Below are positions 23,968-34,281 of a DNA stretch of 64,000 nucleotides, one piece after another; position 1 is the stretch's first letter; every line of letters starts with the position of its first letter. The stretch lies in assembly GCA_964396185.1 (NCBI GenBank), contig CAYNEI010000009.1, forward strand, positions 1 to 64,000. Reading direction: 5' to 3'. The stretch is from CAYNEI01 sp964396185. Its GTDB lineage: Archaea > Thermoplasmatota > SW-10-69-26. Made by a program: the position numbers and the translations under genes. The notes beneath the pieces are model-generated. The model was given only the letters and a program-made list of their open reading frames with translations. It ran no database searches and was not told the DNA's origin.

Positions 23968-24090
23968 CAGCCCCCCAAGGGGACCCCGCTCTTGAGTTTA
24001 TGCGCTCCACACGCGACCGGGCGCGGCCGCCGAGGTCCTACAGCGAAGTTTTGCCGAGGGGTTAAGTAGTGGTCAGAGCTCTGTAGGGCC

Positions 24091-24285
24091 ATGGCCTCCG
24101 GTACGGTCAGGTTCTTCCATGATCGGAAGGGCTACGGTTTCATCGAGACAGACGACGCAGACGACGACATCTTCTTCCATGTCGATGACCTCGGCGGGGA
24201 AGAACCCCAAGAGGGTCAGCAGGTCACGTTCGATATCGAACAGGCACCTCGCGGCCCGCGCGCGAAGAACATCGAGTTCGCCTAG
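24091..24285 (+). CDS. cspA: Cold-shock-domain protein
   Basis: The 64-residue protein is a single cold-shock OB fold with both RNA-binding motifs: RNP1 KGYGFIE and RNP2 DIFFHVDDL. It is an RNA chaperone candidate. Csp proteins are patchy in archaea, common in haloarchaea and some Thermoplasmatota. A TATA element (GGTTAAGTAG, 24060-24069) is about 26 bases before ATG 24091, so the transcript is probably leaderless. A hairpin follows at 24302-24325. Confidence 0.93.
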   Translation: MASGTVRFFHDRKGYGFIETDDADDDIFFHVDDLGGEEPQEGQQVTFDIEQAPRGPRAKNIEFA

Positions 24286-24301
24286 AGCCCATTCATCACC
24301 A

Positions 24302-24325
24302 GAGGCTCAGGGCGTTCTCTGAGCC
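24302..24325 (+). terminator. Hairpin after cspA
   Basis: GGCTCAG (24304-24310) pairs with CTGAGCC (24319-24325) around an 8-base loop, 18 bases after the cspA stop and between the convergent cspA and S27ae genes. It lacks a clear T-run. Confidence 0.4.
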
Positions 24326-24392
24326 GCCGGGCCCTAGCGGTCCCGCGTCAGTGCTTCGTCCGCTGCCGCGTGGCCGCCGGCCCGCGATTTCT

Positions 24393-24566
24393 CTACTCCT
24401 CCGAATCGTCCTCAGATGACTCTTGGAACTCCGTGTAGCCACAGGCACCGCACGCGGTCCGGTTCGGGTGCTCGGCCATGAAGACGCCGGGCCCGCACTT
24501 GGGGCAGGCCTTGCGCTTGCGAACCAGCTCGTCGCCATCGATCTCGTAGAGCTCTCGCTTGTTCAT
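24393..24566 (-). CDS. rps27ae: Ribosomal protein S27Ae (eS31), zinc-ribbon protein
   Basis: This short 57-residue gene encodes the small-subunit protein eS31. It has the characteristic C-x2-C...C-x2-C zinc ribbon (ACPKCGPGVFMAEH, then TACGACGYTEF). An acidic tail ends SSEDDSEE. ATG 24566 lies 3 bases after the stop of S24e, the usual neighbour in archaea. The KEOPS gene kae1 that often follows in archaea is absent; cspA faces it instead. Confidence 0.95.
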   Translation of the reverse strand: MNKRELYEIDGDELVRKRKACPKCGPGVFMAEHPNRTACGACGYTEFQESSEDDSEE

Positions 24567-24568
24567 CC

Positions 24569-24862
24569 TCAGGCCTCCTCGGTGATCAGGCCGTTGCGGG
24601 CCAAGAGGTGCTTGGGCTCGGTCTCGAGCGCGGCCTCCTTGGTCTCGTAGAGCTTGGCGTACCCCTTGGTGCTGGAGCGGCCGTACTCCGTGTTGAGACG
24701 GTCCACGATCACGTTGTCCTTGCTCCCTCCGAGCGCGTCTGCCACGACACCGCGGACCGCGTCCCGGGTGGGCGTGGTCTCTCCAGGGTGGTGGAGGACG
24801 AACTCGAGCTCTACCCGCTTGAGCAGCGGGTTCTCACGCTTGTTCTTGGTTTCCATTTGCAT
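24569..24862 (-). CDS. rps24e: Ribosomal protein S24e (eS24)
   Basis: The 97-residue protein is eS24 of the small subunit, with the family pattern ENPLLKRVELEFVLHHPGET and VIVDRLNTEYGRSSTKGYAKLYE. A second ATG two codons in (24856, METKNKREN) is an equally good start. It begins one base after the stop of the DUF359 kinase gene and precedes S27ae by 2 bases, a tightly packed conserved archaeal cluster. Confidence 0.96.
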   Translation of the reverse strand: MQMETKNKRENPLLKRVELEFVLHHPGETTPTRDAVRGVVADALGGSKDNVIVDRLNTEYGRSSTKGYAKLYETKEAALETEPKHLLARNGLITEEA

Positions 24863-24863
24863 C

Positions 24864-25358
24864 TCAGACGACCTCCATCTGAGCGAGCACGTCGAGGGCC
24901 CGCTCTCGGGTGATCTGATCGACGGTGACGACCACGGCTCCCTCGTCCGGCTGACCGTACACGACGTTGGCGCCTTCGGGAGCGTGGACGATGGCTGGCA
25001 AGGTGGCTAGATCCTCCTCGCCGTCCACTTCGATGAGCGTGCAGGATGCGTTGGCATACGCCGTGGCCACGGCTTGCCAGAGCGCATCGGTGATGCGTGC
25101 TGCCGGGTTCTCGACAGGCACGCGGTGAAGTTGATCGGGCAGGTCCAGGGGGTCGGCTTGCTCGGTCCGCTTGGTCTTGCCGTCGATGATCATGACCTCG
25201 GGCAGCACGTCGGCCTCCAGGGCATCACGTGTGACCACGTCGCCTACGGTGGCGATGGGGCCCTCCCCGAGCGCGTCGGTGAACTCCCCCGAGATCACTG
25301 GCCCGAAAGGCTCCTTGAGAGCGGTTCGCAGCGAGTCGGGGAGGATGTACATCAACAA
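24864..25358 (-). CDS. GTP-dependent dephospho-CoA kinase (DUF359)
   Basis: The 164-residue protein matches the DUF359 family, the archaeal enzyme that phosphorylates dephospho-CoA with GTP in the last step of coenzyme A synthesis. Visible family features are LRTALKEPFGPVI, VGDVVTRDAL, the DGKTKR motif (IIDGKTKRTE) and the C-terminal VVYGQPDEGAVVV. It sits in the conserved spt4-DUF359-S24e-S27ae order. ATG 25352 is an alternative start. Confidence 0.9.
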   Translation of the reverse strand: MLMYILPDSLRTALKEPFGPVISGEFTDALGEGPIATVGDVVTRDALEADVLPEVMIIDGKTKRTEQADPLDLPDQLHRVPVENPAARITDALWQAVATAYANASCTLIEVDGEEDLATLPAIVHAPEGANVVYGQPDEGAVVVTVDQITRERALDVLAQMEVV

Positions 25359-25371
25359 GCCCCCTCACACA

Positions 25372-25560
25372 TCAGCGCACCTTCAGCGCGTACTTCCCGG
25401 GCGTTTCGATGCCCATCTTCTGGGCGATCATGGACTGCTCGTGGTCGAGGATGATCACGTAGCCCAGGTAGTCCTTGGACAGATCCGTGCTCTGGCAGGC
25501 CGGGCACTCCTCACTGTTGGTGATGGTGTGGCACTGGCGGCACGCGAGCTCTTTGCTCAC
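25372..25560 (-). CDS. spt4: Transcription elongation factor Spt4 (RpoE'')
   Basis: The 62-residue protein is the zinc-ribbon partner of Spt5, which clamps RNA polymerase for processive elongation. The four cysteines are in ACRQCHT and CPACQS, and the family's GYVIILDHEQSMIAQKM strand-helix follows. GTG 25560 overlaps the rpo7 stop as GTGA. Being next to Rpo7 is the standard archaeal arrangement. Confidence 0.95.
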   Translation of the reverse strand: MSKELACRQCHTITNSEECPACQSTDLSKDYLGYVIILDHEQSMIAQKMGIETPGKYALKVR

Positions 25561-26219
25561 GCTTCGGCCTCCTGTTCCTCTTCAGCGGCGTCCTCGTCGT
25601 CATCGTCGCCGGACTGCGCCTTGCGTTGGAGCTCCTTCTCGATCTCCGTGGCGCCGACGGCGGTGTCGATGGGGACCCCGATGTCCTCCTCGAGCCACTC
25701 GAACTTGCCGAGACCGTCCTGGCGCATGGTGAGACCGATGCGGGACTCTCGCGGGCTAACCTCGTTGAGGCTCACGGTCACAAGCCGGGCCCGGACCTTG
25801 TCGCCCAAGCCAAGCGTGCGGCCGCTCTCCTTGCCCACCAGGCGCTGGTTGCCCAGGTCGACGTTGAGGAAGTCGTTGAGGATCTGGCTCATGTGGAGCA
25901 GGCCGTCCAGGGGCCCGAACCGTAGGAACGCGCCGAACTCGGCGACCTCGCAGATCGTGCCCTCGACGAGCTCACCGACGTCCGGCTTGAACGTGAGCGC
26001 CTTGAACTTGACCCGCTGGTAGACGCCTCCGTCGCCGTGGATCACGCGCCCGGGGCCTTCCCGGTTGACATCCGTGGCCAGCACGAGGAAGCCGCGCTCC
26101 TTGGAGAGGCGGCCCTCGAACGTCTTCCACACGAGCTCCTTGACGACCTGGTCTGGGTCGCGGTGGAGCTCGTCGGGCGGGATGCGCACCGTGTCCTCGA
26201 TCTCAGCGAGCCAGTACAT
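25557..26219 (-). CDS. rpo7: RNA polymerase subunit Rpo7 (RpoE')
   Basis: The 220-residue protein is the stalk subunit of archaeal RNA polymerase. It has an N-terminal RNP-like tip domain (MYWLAEIEDTVRIPP start), then an S1 OB fold (VGELVEGTICEVAEFGAFLRF...GLLHMSQI) that binds nascent RNA. It ends in a ~25-residue acidic tail (DDDDEDAAEEEQEAEA) longer than in many archaea. ATG 26219 matches the family start and lies 2 bases after the hppA stop, so it is read from the hppA side. Confidence 0.95.
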   Translation of the reverse strand: MYWLAEIEDTVRIPPDELHRDPDQVVKELVWKTFEGRLSKERGFLVLATDVNREGPGRVIHGDGGVYQRVKFKALTFKPDVGELVEGTICEVAEFGAFLRFGPLDGLLHMSQILNDFLNVDLGNQRLVGKESGRTLGLGDKVRARLVTVSLNEVSPRESRIGLTMRQDGLGKFEWLEEDIGVPIDTAVGATEIEKELQRKAQSGDDDDEDAAEEEQEAEA

Positions 26220-26221
26220 GG

Positions 26222-28375
<2,154 letters not shown>

Positions 28376-28392
28376 GGAAGTCACCGATCTGC

Positions 28393-28443
28393 GGGCCTAT
28401 AGGCCCGGGAAGGTGGCCGGGCATTGCAGAGGTCCTATATAAG
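28393..28443. promoter_or_regulatory. Divergent promoter region with perfect 14-bp palindrome
   Basis: CTATATAAG (28435-28443) is a TATA box readable in both directions between hppA (minus) and alaX (plus). GGGCCTATAGGCCC (28393-28406) is a perfect 14-bp palindrome close to the predicted hppA start site. It could be a repressor operator or a leader hairpin. Confidence 0.5.
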
Positions 28444-28529
28444 CGCGGAGGGTGGCAAGGCACCCGGCGACTGCGGGTCCGGGATCGGGGGGCGCGTGTG
28501 CTGGTCCAGAAGCTTGAAGCCGCCCACGC

Positions 28530-29294
28530 GTGTGGAGCAGCGTGGCTGCCCTGCCTGCCAGCGAGCACCTGTGGCTCACCGAGCCCCGGCGCAAGACGTG
28601 CCTAGCCGAGGTGGTGGAGCGCTCCGGGTCGGCCTTCCGGGTGGACCGCGCGTTGTTCCGGCCGAAGAGCCGTGGCTACCGGCACCCCCAGCGCGCCGAC
28701 CAGGGCACGGTGTGGGTCCAGGGCGGGGACAAGCACGTGCTCACGACTGCGTTCTGGCGGGGACGGCGCGTCTGGTACCGCATCGATGGCGATGCACCGA
28801 GCGTGGGGGCGCAGCTCCAGTGTCACCTCGACCAGGATCGCCGCGAGCTGGACTCCCGCTGCCACACCGCCATGCACCTGCTCCTGGCCGCCATGGGCAC
28901 CGACGGGCCACCGCTGGCCGCGGACCCGGAGGTCAAGGGCGGGGGCCGCTTCCGGCTTGATCTGCGCACGTGGCAGCTGGATCCCAACGAGCTGGCTGCA
29001 TGGCTCGAGCACGTCAACGCGTGGATCGAGCAGGACCGCCAGGTCTCCAGGAGCTACGTGCCCCGGGATGCCACGAGCCACGCCGTGGAGGAGCAACCCT
29101 TCGAGCAGGGCGAGCGGATCCCTGGGCCAGACGGATCCATCGAGGTCGTGGAGATCGACGGGGTGTGCACCCTCCCGTGCGATGGCACGCACGCCGATCG
29201 GACCAGCGAGCTAGGCCGCGTGGTCATGCGCGACCTCGTGAACAAGGGGGACGGCACCGTCGTGGTCATCGGCGAGGTCCCCCGGGACCCCTGA
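28530..29294 (+). CDS. alaX: Alanyl-tRNA editing protein, AlaX type (divergent)
   Basis: The 254-residue protein resembles the editing domain of AlaRS that removes Ser or Gly from mischarged tRNA-Ala. Zinc-binding elements are visible: RCHTAMHLLLAAMG (HxxxH) and LPCDGTHADRTSELG (CxxxH). In contrast to canonical AlaX, the N-terminal GGGQxxD motif is not recognisable (it reads PKSRGYRHPQRADQG), so it is a divergent member. GTG 28542 is an alternative start. A second, canonical AlaX is at 61307. Confidence 0.75.
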   Translation: MWSSVAALPASEHLWLTEPRRKTCLAEVVERSGSAFRVDRALFRPKSRGYRHPQRADQGTVWVQGGDKHVLTTAFWRGRRVWYRIDGDAPSVGAQLQCHLDQDRRELDSRCHTAMHLLLAAMGTDGPPLAADPEVKGGGRFRLDLRTWQLDPNELAAWLEHVNAWIEQDRQVSRSYVPRDATSHAVEEQPFEQGERIPGPDGSIEVVEIDGVCTLPCDGTHADRTSELGRVVMRDLVNKGDGTVVVIGEVPRDP

Positions 29295-29303
29295 GCCCCA
29301 CGC

Positions 29304-30086
29304 TCAGCGGGGGAAGGTCTCCAGCTCGACACCCGGCAGCTCGCCCTCGATGGTCAGCGACTCGATGATCACGGGCTCGACGGGCCGATCCTGGCCGTCG
29401 GTCTCGACGTCACCGATCTCCCGCACCACGTCCATCCCATCGACCACCTTGCCGAAGACAGCGTGCGTGCCGTCCAGGTGGGGGGTGGCATCCAGCGTGA
29501 TGAACCACTGGCTCCCACCGGTGCGGGCTTGGCCGGTGTTGGCCATGGAGAGCACGCCTGCCTCGTCGTGGCTGAGCGCGAACCCACCGTGGTCGTCGCA
29601 CTGGTCGCTGGCCTCGCGGTACCCGCTCCACTCGTTCGTGGTGGTCCCGTCCTCGCAGGCGAACTCGTCCAGGATCGTGTAGCCGGGCCCGCCGCTTCCC
29701 CAGCGTTCCTCGGCGCTGTCGTTCTTGGTCAACGGGTCGCCGGCCTGGATCATGAACCCGTTGGGGAAGCTGCCGCCGGGGCCGATGACGCGGTGGAACT
29801 TCACCTCGTCGTAGAAACCATCCTCGGCCAGGTGACCGAAGTTCTGGACGGTCTGTGGGGTCTGCTCGCAGTGGAGCAGGAGCACGATGGTGCCGTGGTT
29901 CGTGTCCATCACGGCCACGGGGCCATCCAGCTCCTCCGTGACGCCCTCGGGGGCTGTCTCGGGGGGTGCACAGTCGAGCTCGCTGGTCTCGTTCGTCCCA
30001 TCGTTCGTCTCATCCGGCTCTGCTGGCGTGGCACAGCCCGCCAGGCCAGTGGTCACGAGGATGAGGGCCAACCACATCGCCTTCAT
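29304..30086 (-). CDS. Membrane-anchored cyclophilin-type peptidyl-prolyl isomerase
   Basis: The 260-residue lipoprotein has a lipobox (VTTGLAGC), a ~40-residue acidic/Thr linker and a cyclophilin domain with the active-site motifs VKFHRVI, GFMIQAGDP and GSQWFITLD (Trp where Phe is usual). An insert between them carries two cysteines (DEFACEDG, SDQCDDHG), probably a disulfide outside the cell. It would fold proteins at the outer membrane face. A TATA box (GGTTAAGTGG) lies about 27 bases from ATG 30086, suggesting a leaderless transcript. Confidence 0.92.
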   Translation of the reverse strand: MKAMWLALILVTTGLAGCATPAEPDETNDGTNETSELDCAPPETAPEGVTEELDGPVAVMDTNHGTIVLLLHCEQTPQTVQNFGHLAEDGFYDEVKFHRVIGPGGSFPNGFMIQAGDPLTKNDSAEERWGSGGPGYTILDEFACEDGTTTNEWSGYREASDQCDDHGGFALSHDEAGVLSMANTGQARTGGSQWFITLDATPHLDGTHAVFGKVVDGMDVVREIGDVETDGQDRPVEPVIIESLTIEGELPGVELETFPR

Positions 30087-30192
30087 GGGTCCCCCGAGTC
30101 GGGCGGGCCACTTAACCTTTCAGAATCGAACGAGGGACGAGAGAGGATGAGGAGGGAGAGACGGGCCCAGGGAGCCCGTGGCAGAGGAGAGG

Positions 30193-30220
30193 GCGGCCCG
30201 GGGCCTTAGCCCGGGGCCGC
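30193..30220 (-). terminator. Strong GC hairpin after the acidic secreted-protein gene
   Basis: GCGGCCCGGGGC pairs with GCCCGGGGCCGC (11 of 12) around CTTA, 16 bases downstream of the stop at 30236. It lies between that gene and the cyclophilin promoter. Confidence 0.5.
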
Positions 30221-30235
30221 CGGTGGCCTGGCGGG

Positions 30236-31585
30236 TCACTCGACGATGGTGACCAGGTGGAGGCCTTCCTGGTGGAAGGCGTTCTCGGTCATGCCGTCGA
30301 AGTCGATGGTGACCAGGCCGCTGGAGAGCACGCTGGGGTCGTAGTGCTCGTCGCTGCCGGCGCGCACACCGAAGGCGTTGACCAGGGCGTTGTACTCGTA
30401 GGCGGTGTCGTTGCCGAAGCCCACGTGGAGGCTCTCGAACGCGTCGACATCGTAGCTGTCATGCCACAGGTCCAACAGCGGCGTCTCGAGCTCGATCTCG
30501 CTGTCCTCGTGGACCTCGAGGGCGTCGAGCTCGAGGACCTCGGCGTCGTCGAGGAGGTTCTCGCCGTCGGCGTCGGCGATGGTCAGCGCGCCGTCGACGT
30601 GGCCGGCGCGCACGAAGAGGATGTAGGTGTCGGGCTCGAGCTCGAGCGCGATCTCCTGGGGCTCCACGTGGTTGTGGTACCGGTAGTCCCAGGGCGTGCA
30701 ATCCTCAAGGCTGTGGCAGTAGTTGCGCGAGTCCTCGAGGGGTGCGCCGAGGTGGAGGTACTCCACTTGGGTCCCGTTGCTGGCGAAGAGGCTGGCGTCT
30801 AGCATGTAGCCCTCGTGGATATCGAAGGTCACGACGGCCCCGTTGGGCGCATGGAAGCGCAGGGGCACGTAGTCAGCCTCGGTGATGTTCATGGCCTTGA
30901 GCTCGGGCTCCTCGGCCTCGATCTCCTCGTCGGCCTCATCGATGTCCTCGGGCAGGATGGGCGTGAGCAGGGTGACGTAGACGGCGCCGTCCAGGGCGTC
31001 GGCTTGGATGCTGACGTCGAGCACGCCGTCGGCAAGCGCCTCGGCGGCCTCCTCGGCAGCCGCGGCTTCGACGCCGGAATCGCTGGCGCGGAAGACCGTG
31101 CCGGAGTCGCTGGAGCCCACGATGAGCAGGTTCTCAGCCGCACCGTCGATGGCGCCCGAGACGCCGACCAGGCGCTCTGGGAGGTCGATGGTGACCGTGG
31201 TGTCCACGGCGTCGCCGTCTTCCTCGACGAGCTTGATGCGGCGTTCGTCGGTGTCGAGCTCGGTGACGTCGCCGTCGCCTGTGGCCGAGACCACGGCCTC
31301 GCCGGCGAAGAGCGCGACGATGGCGCTGCCGCCGTCGAGGATGAAGTCGTGGGAATCGCCGGCACCGATGGAGCGGGCGACCACGAGCTCACCGTCCAGA
31401 TCGTAGACCAGGGCCTCGGTGGCTTCCTCGGCCTCGATCCGGAACCGGTCGTCGTCCGCCTCGACGAAGTAGACGCCGGTGGCCACGGCGCCGATGCGGT
31501 CGTACTCTGATGCGTTAACAGCCATGGGGGCAAGCGCGCCGATCAGCAGTGCGATGGCGCCCAACGCGATGTATCTCCTCTGCAT
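30236..31585 (-). CDS. Large acidic, nearly lysine-free secreted protein
   Basis: The 449-residue protein has a signal peptide (YIALGAIALLIGALAPMAVNA) and a beta-rich body very rich in Asp, Glu and Ala with only two lysines. A Glu-rich linker (DIDEADEEIEAEEPELK) near residue 220 separates two halves; the second half contains a likely disulfide (NYCHSLEDCTPWDY). No C-terminal anchor is seen, so it may be shed or part of a surface layer. ATG 31585 follows GGAGAG and lies about 38 bases from TATA box GTATAAAAG; TTG 31600 is less likely. The family is not recognised. Confidence 0.75.
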   Translation of the reverse strand: MQRRYIALGAIALLIGALAPMAVNASEYDRIGAVATGVYFVEADDDRFRIEAEEATEALVYDLDGELVVARSIGAGDSHDFILDGGSAIVALFAGEAVVSATGDGDVTELDTDERRIKLVEEDGDAVDTTVTIDLPERLVGVSGAIDGAAENLLIVGSSDSGTVFRASDSGVEAAAAEEAAEALADGVLDVSIQADALDGAVYVTLLTPILPEDIDEADEEIEAEEPELKAMNITEADYVPLRFHAPNGAVVTFDIHEGYMLDASLFASNGTQVEYLHLGAPLEDSRNYCHSLEDCTPWDYRYHNHVEPQEIALELEPDTYILFVRAGHVDGALTIADADGENLLDDAEVLELDALEVHEDSEIELETPLLDLWHDSYDVDAFESLHVGFGNDTAYEYNALVNAFGVRAGSDEHYDPSVLSSGLVTIDFDGMTENAFHQEGLHLVTIVE

Positions 31586-31677
31586 GGGGGATCTCTCCAA
31601 GCCACCCGACGGGTGGGGGTATAAAAGCTTGATTGGTCAATCTGTTGAAACGAAGGGCAGAGTGCCGCGAGACGTTC

Positions 31678-31863
31678 AACACGGAGGCACGGAGACACGG
31701 AGCGAACGGAGGAAAGGGGGACGTGGAAGGACCGGAAAGGCGGGATAATCGAGGCGGTCAAAGAGATGTGGTCCGTCATCCCGCTCACGATGGACAAAAT
31801 TATAGGATTATAGCAGTTCAGCACGGATCCTTCCGTTCTCCGTTCGCTACGTGCCTCCGTGTT
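31678..31863. repeat. Dispersed inverted-arm repeat, element C (CACGGAG type)
   Basis: The left arm (31678-31713) reads AACACGGAG, GCACGGAG, ACACGGAG, CGAACGGAG. The reversed right arm (31831-31863) reads AACACGGAGGCACG then TAGCGAACGGAG, identical except that one unit is missing. The arms are about 117 bases apart. The right arm ends 32 bases from the stop of the M20 gene; the left arm lies upstream of the acidic secreted-protein promoter. Confidence 0.78.
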
Positions 31864-31895
31864 AGACGGTTGTCTCGGTGCCTCCACGCCCTCCC

Positions 31896-33257
31896 TCACC
31901 GCTCCCCGAAGCGTTCCAGCACCCGGCCGAAGGCTTCGCTCCCCTTCCAGAAGTGCTCCAGGCGGAAGAACTCGTCCGGGGCGTGGAGACGCTCATCGGT
32001 CATGCCGTACCCCATGAGCACCACGGGCCCCAGGCTCTCCAGGGTCGGGATCACCGGGATCGTGGCCCCCTCCCGGATGTAGAGGGTCTCGTTCCCGAAG
32101 GCCTCGGTGAGGCATCCGCCAGCGATCTCGAGCACCGGGTGGTCCGGGGAGGCGTACCAGGCCGGCGCTGCTTGGAGCACCTCGCCTTCCAGGCGCACGC
32201 CAGTGGGCAGCAAGCCTTCGAGATGATCGAGCACCGCTTGCCCGATGGCGTCGGGGTTCTGGTCGGGCACGGTTCGCACGCTGAGTTTGACCGTGGCGGA
32301 GGCGGGCAGCACGGTCTTGAAGCCGTCGCCAGCGTACCCGCCGGTGAGCCCGTTGACCTCCAGGCTCGGCCTGGCCCACAGCTGCTCCTGGGGTGTGTAG
32401 CCGGCCTCACCCATGGGCACCTCCACGCCCGTGCCTGCCAGGAAGGCCTCCGCGCTGAACGGGACGGCATCCATCAAGCTGCGTTGAGCGTCATCGAGCT
32501 CGCGCACGTCATCGTAGAACCCGGGAACGGTGACGTGCAGGTCCCCGTCCTTGAGCCCACCGACGGCGCGTGCGAGGGCTTCTGCGGGGTTCATCACGAT
32601 CCCGCCGAACTGGCCGGAATGGAGGTCGCGATCCGGCCCGTGGACCGTGGCCTCCATGGTGACGATGCCGCGCATGCCGTGCACGATGGACGGGGTCTGG
32701 GCATCCCACAGGTGGGTATCCGAGACGATGACCACGTCGCTGGCCAGCGCGTCCCGGTTCTCCTGGATGTAGCGGGGCAGGCTGTGGCCCCCCACCTCCT
32801 CTTCCCCCTCGATGAGCACGCGCAAGTTGACCTCGAGCGTGCCGGCAGCCACGTGGGCCTCGATGGCGCGCAGGTTGGCGAAGAGCTGGCCCTTGTCGTC
32901 GGTGGCCCCGCGAGCCCGGATCCGATCGCCGTCGTAGACCGTGGGTTCGAAGGGTGGCGTGGTCCAGGCATCCAGGGGATCAGGCGGCTGCACATCGTAG
33001 TGGCCGTACAGGCAGACCCAGTCGGCCTCCGGGTCCAGCTCGAGCTCCATGTGGATGAGCGGGAGGCCGTCGTCCACGACCTCGAGCCCGCCTTGGAAGC
33101 CCAGGGCCTGCAGGCGATCGACCAACCATTCGGCCGCCTTGCGGCAATCTTCCCGGTGTCCCGGGTCTGTGCTCACGCTCGGGATGCTCAAAAGCTCCTT
33201 GAGCGACGCCAGGCCCTCGTCCTGGCTGGCCTCCAACCGGTCGAGCCATGCGGGCAT
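31896..33257 (-). CDS. M20-family metallopeptidase (dipeptidase/deacylase)
   Basis: The 453-residue protein is a di-zinc exopeptidase or deacylase of the ArgE/DapE/CPG2 class. Metal ligands are visible: His in LYGHYDVQPPD, bridging Asp in ARGATDDKGQL, Glu pair in LIEGEEEVGG, Asp in VIVSDTHL and the C-terminal His in RLHAPDEFF. A lid domain occupies roughly residues 190-300. ATG 33257 is used; upstream in-frame sequence is antisense to the roadblock gene. The substrate cannot be told from sequence. Confidence 0.93.
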   Translation of the reverse strand: MPAWLDRLEASQDEGLASLKELLSIPSVSTDPGHREDCRKAAEWLVDRLQALGFQGGLEVVDDGLPLIHMELELDPEADWVCLYGHYDVQPPDPLDAWTTPPFEPTVYDGDRIRARGATDDKGQLFANLRAIEAHVAAGTLEVNLRVLIEGEEEVGGHSLPRYIQENRDALASDVVIVSDTHLWDAQTPSIVHGMRGIVTMEATVHGPDRDLHSGQFGGIVMNPAEALARAVGGLKDGDLHVTVPGFYDDVRELDDAQRSLMDAVPFSAEAFLAGTGVEVPMGEAGYTPQEQLWARPSLEVNGLTGGYAGDGFKTVLPASATVKLSVRTVPDQNPDAIGQAVLDHLEGLLPTGVRLEGEVLQAAPAWYASPDHPVLEIAGGCLTEAFGNETLYIREGATIPVIPTLESLGPVVLMGYGMTDERLHAPDEFFRLEHFWKGSEAFGRVLERFGER

Positions 33258-33383
33258 GAGATGGCCAATGCACCCTGTGCCTTTGAACTTGAAGCATCGG
33301 CCCGCTGCAAGGGATGCTTGTCTCCATCCAGCGTGGGTTTCGCCCTCTACTTGACACATGCCCGGCGAGTTCCCAGGGATGAG

Positions 33384-33767
33384 GTGTTCCCGCTGAGCCG
33401 CCTGGACCCCCTTGCGCGCATCCTCCAGGAGGTCGTCCAGACCACACGTTCGGACTACGCCGCGCTCATGGACGCAGGTGGTGAGGCCGTGGTCTCCATC
33501 GGCGAGCCTTCGGTGGATCTGGGCGTGCTGGCGGGCATGGCCGGCGCGATCGACGCGCTCGCGGTCCGCGACCCAGAGACCGCTCGCCACGGTTGCGCGG
33601 TGCTCGCCTCCGAGAACCGTTCCCTGGTCTTCTGCCGCCTCGAACCCGACCACCACCTCGTCTTCCTCTACGAGGAGGAGCTGAGCATCGGTGAGCTGCT
33701 CAACACCGTGGCCACGGCTTTGGAGGGCGCGCTCGCCCAAGAGTTCAGCCCTGAGCCTCGCCGGTGA
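33384..33767 (+). CDS. Roadblock/LC7-domain protein
   Basis: The 127-residue protein is a single roadblock/LC7 fold: a first helix (LARILQEVVQTTRSDYAALMD), a GGEAVVSIGEP hairpin, a second long helix, and strands SLVFCRLEPDHHLVFLYE. Such proteins regulate small GTPases of the MglA/Rag type by dimerising on them; no GTPase gene is in the window. GTG 33384 is chosen because it follows CAGGGATGAG and opens directly on the first helix. It lies back-to-back with the phosphodiesterase gene, ending 2 bases from its stop. Confidence 0.82.
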   Translation: MFPLSRLDPLARILQEVVQTTRSDYAALMDAGGEAVVSIGEPSVDLGVLAGMAGAIDALAVRDPETARHGCAVLASENRSLVFCRLEPDHHLVFLYEEELSIGELLNTVATALEGALAQEFSPEPRR

Positions 33768-33769
33768 TT

Positions 33770-34252
33770 TCACAACTCGAGCCGCTCGAGCACGTCCGTG
33801 CCAGGATCGTATGTGCACACGCTCGGGGGGCTGGCCCGGTGCACCGCGCCTGGGTTGACCACGCGCGTCGACCCCACGCGCTCGTCCCGGAACGTATGCG
33901 TGTGCCCGTGGACCACGAGATCGAAAGCTCCGCTGTTGATCATCCCCTCCAGCCTGCGCCCATCGTCCCCATGGATCAAGCCAACGCGCTTGGCGCCCAG
34001 CTCAAGCTCGTGGACCCGGGCGTAGCGGATTTCGGCCCCGCTCGCGGTGACCGCTTCCTGGATGCCCGAGGCGTCGTCCACGTTGCCCTCGGCCAGGTGA
34101 ACCATCCAGCCCGCCAGCAGGGGGACCAGGCGTCCTGTGGCCAGATCCCCGGCGTGCAGCAGGTGCTGGACGCCAGCCTCTTGGAGCAGGGAGAGAGCCG
34201 CGCGCGTGCGCTCCTCGTTGTCGTGCGTGTCCGAGAGCAGGCCGACGAGCAT
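33770..34252 (-). CDS. YfcE/MJ0936-family metallophosphodiesterase
   Basis: The 160-residue protein has all calcineurin-like metal motifs: LLSDTHDNEE, LLHAGDLATG, LAEGNVDD, VGLIHGDDG and VVHGHTHTFRD. These bind two metal ions, often Mn2+. Family members hydrolyse phosphodiesters such as bis-pNPP or 2',3'-cyclic nucleotides; the true substrate is unknown. It starts 29 bases downstream of the acyltransferase-like gene on the same strand, so the two may be cotranscribed. Confidence 0.93.
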   Translation of the reverse strand: MLVGLLSDTHDNEERTRAALSLLQEAGVQHLLHAGDLATGRLVPLLAGWMVHLAEGNVDDASGIQEAVTASGAEIRYARVHELELGAKRVGLIHGDDGRRLEGMINSGAFDLVVHGHTHTFRDERVGSTRVVNPGAVHRASPPSVCTYDPGTDVLERLEL

Positions 34253-34281
34253 GGTCAGGGGGTGAAGACGTCCATCGCCCT

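Noticed and set aside
33258..33818. N-terminal extension of the M20 peptidase to 33818
   Set aside because: The added 187 residues are antisense to the roadblock gene; the family starts at ATG 33257.
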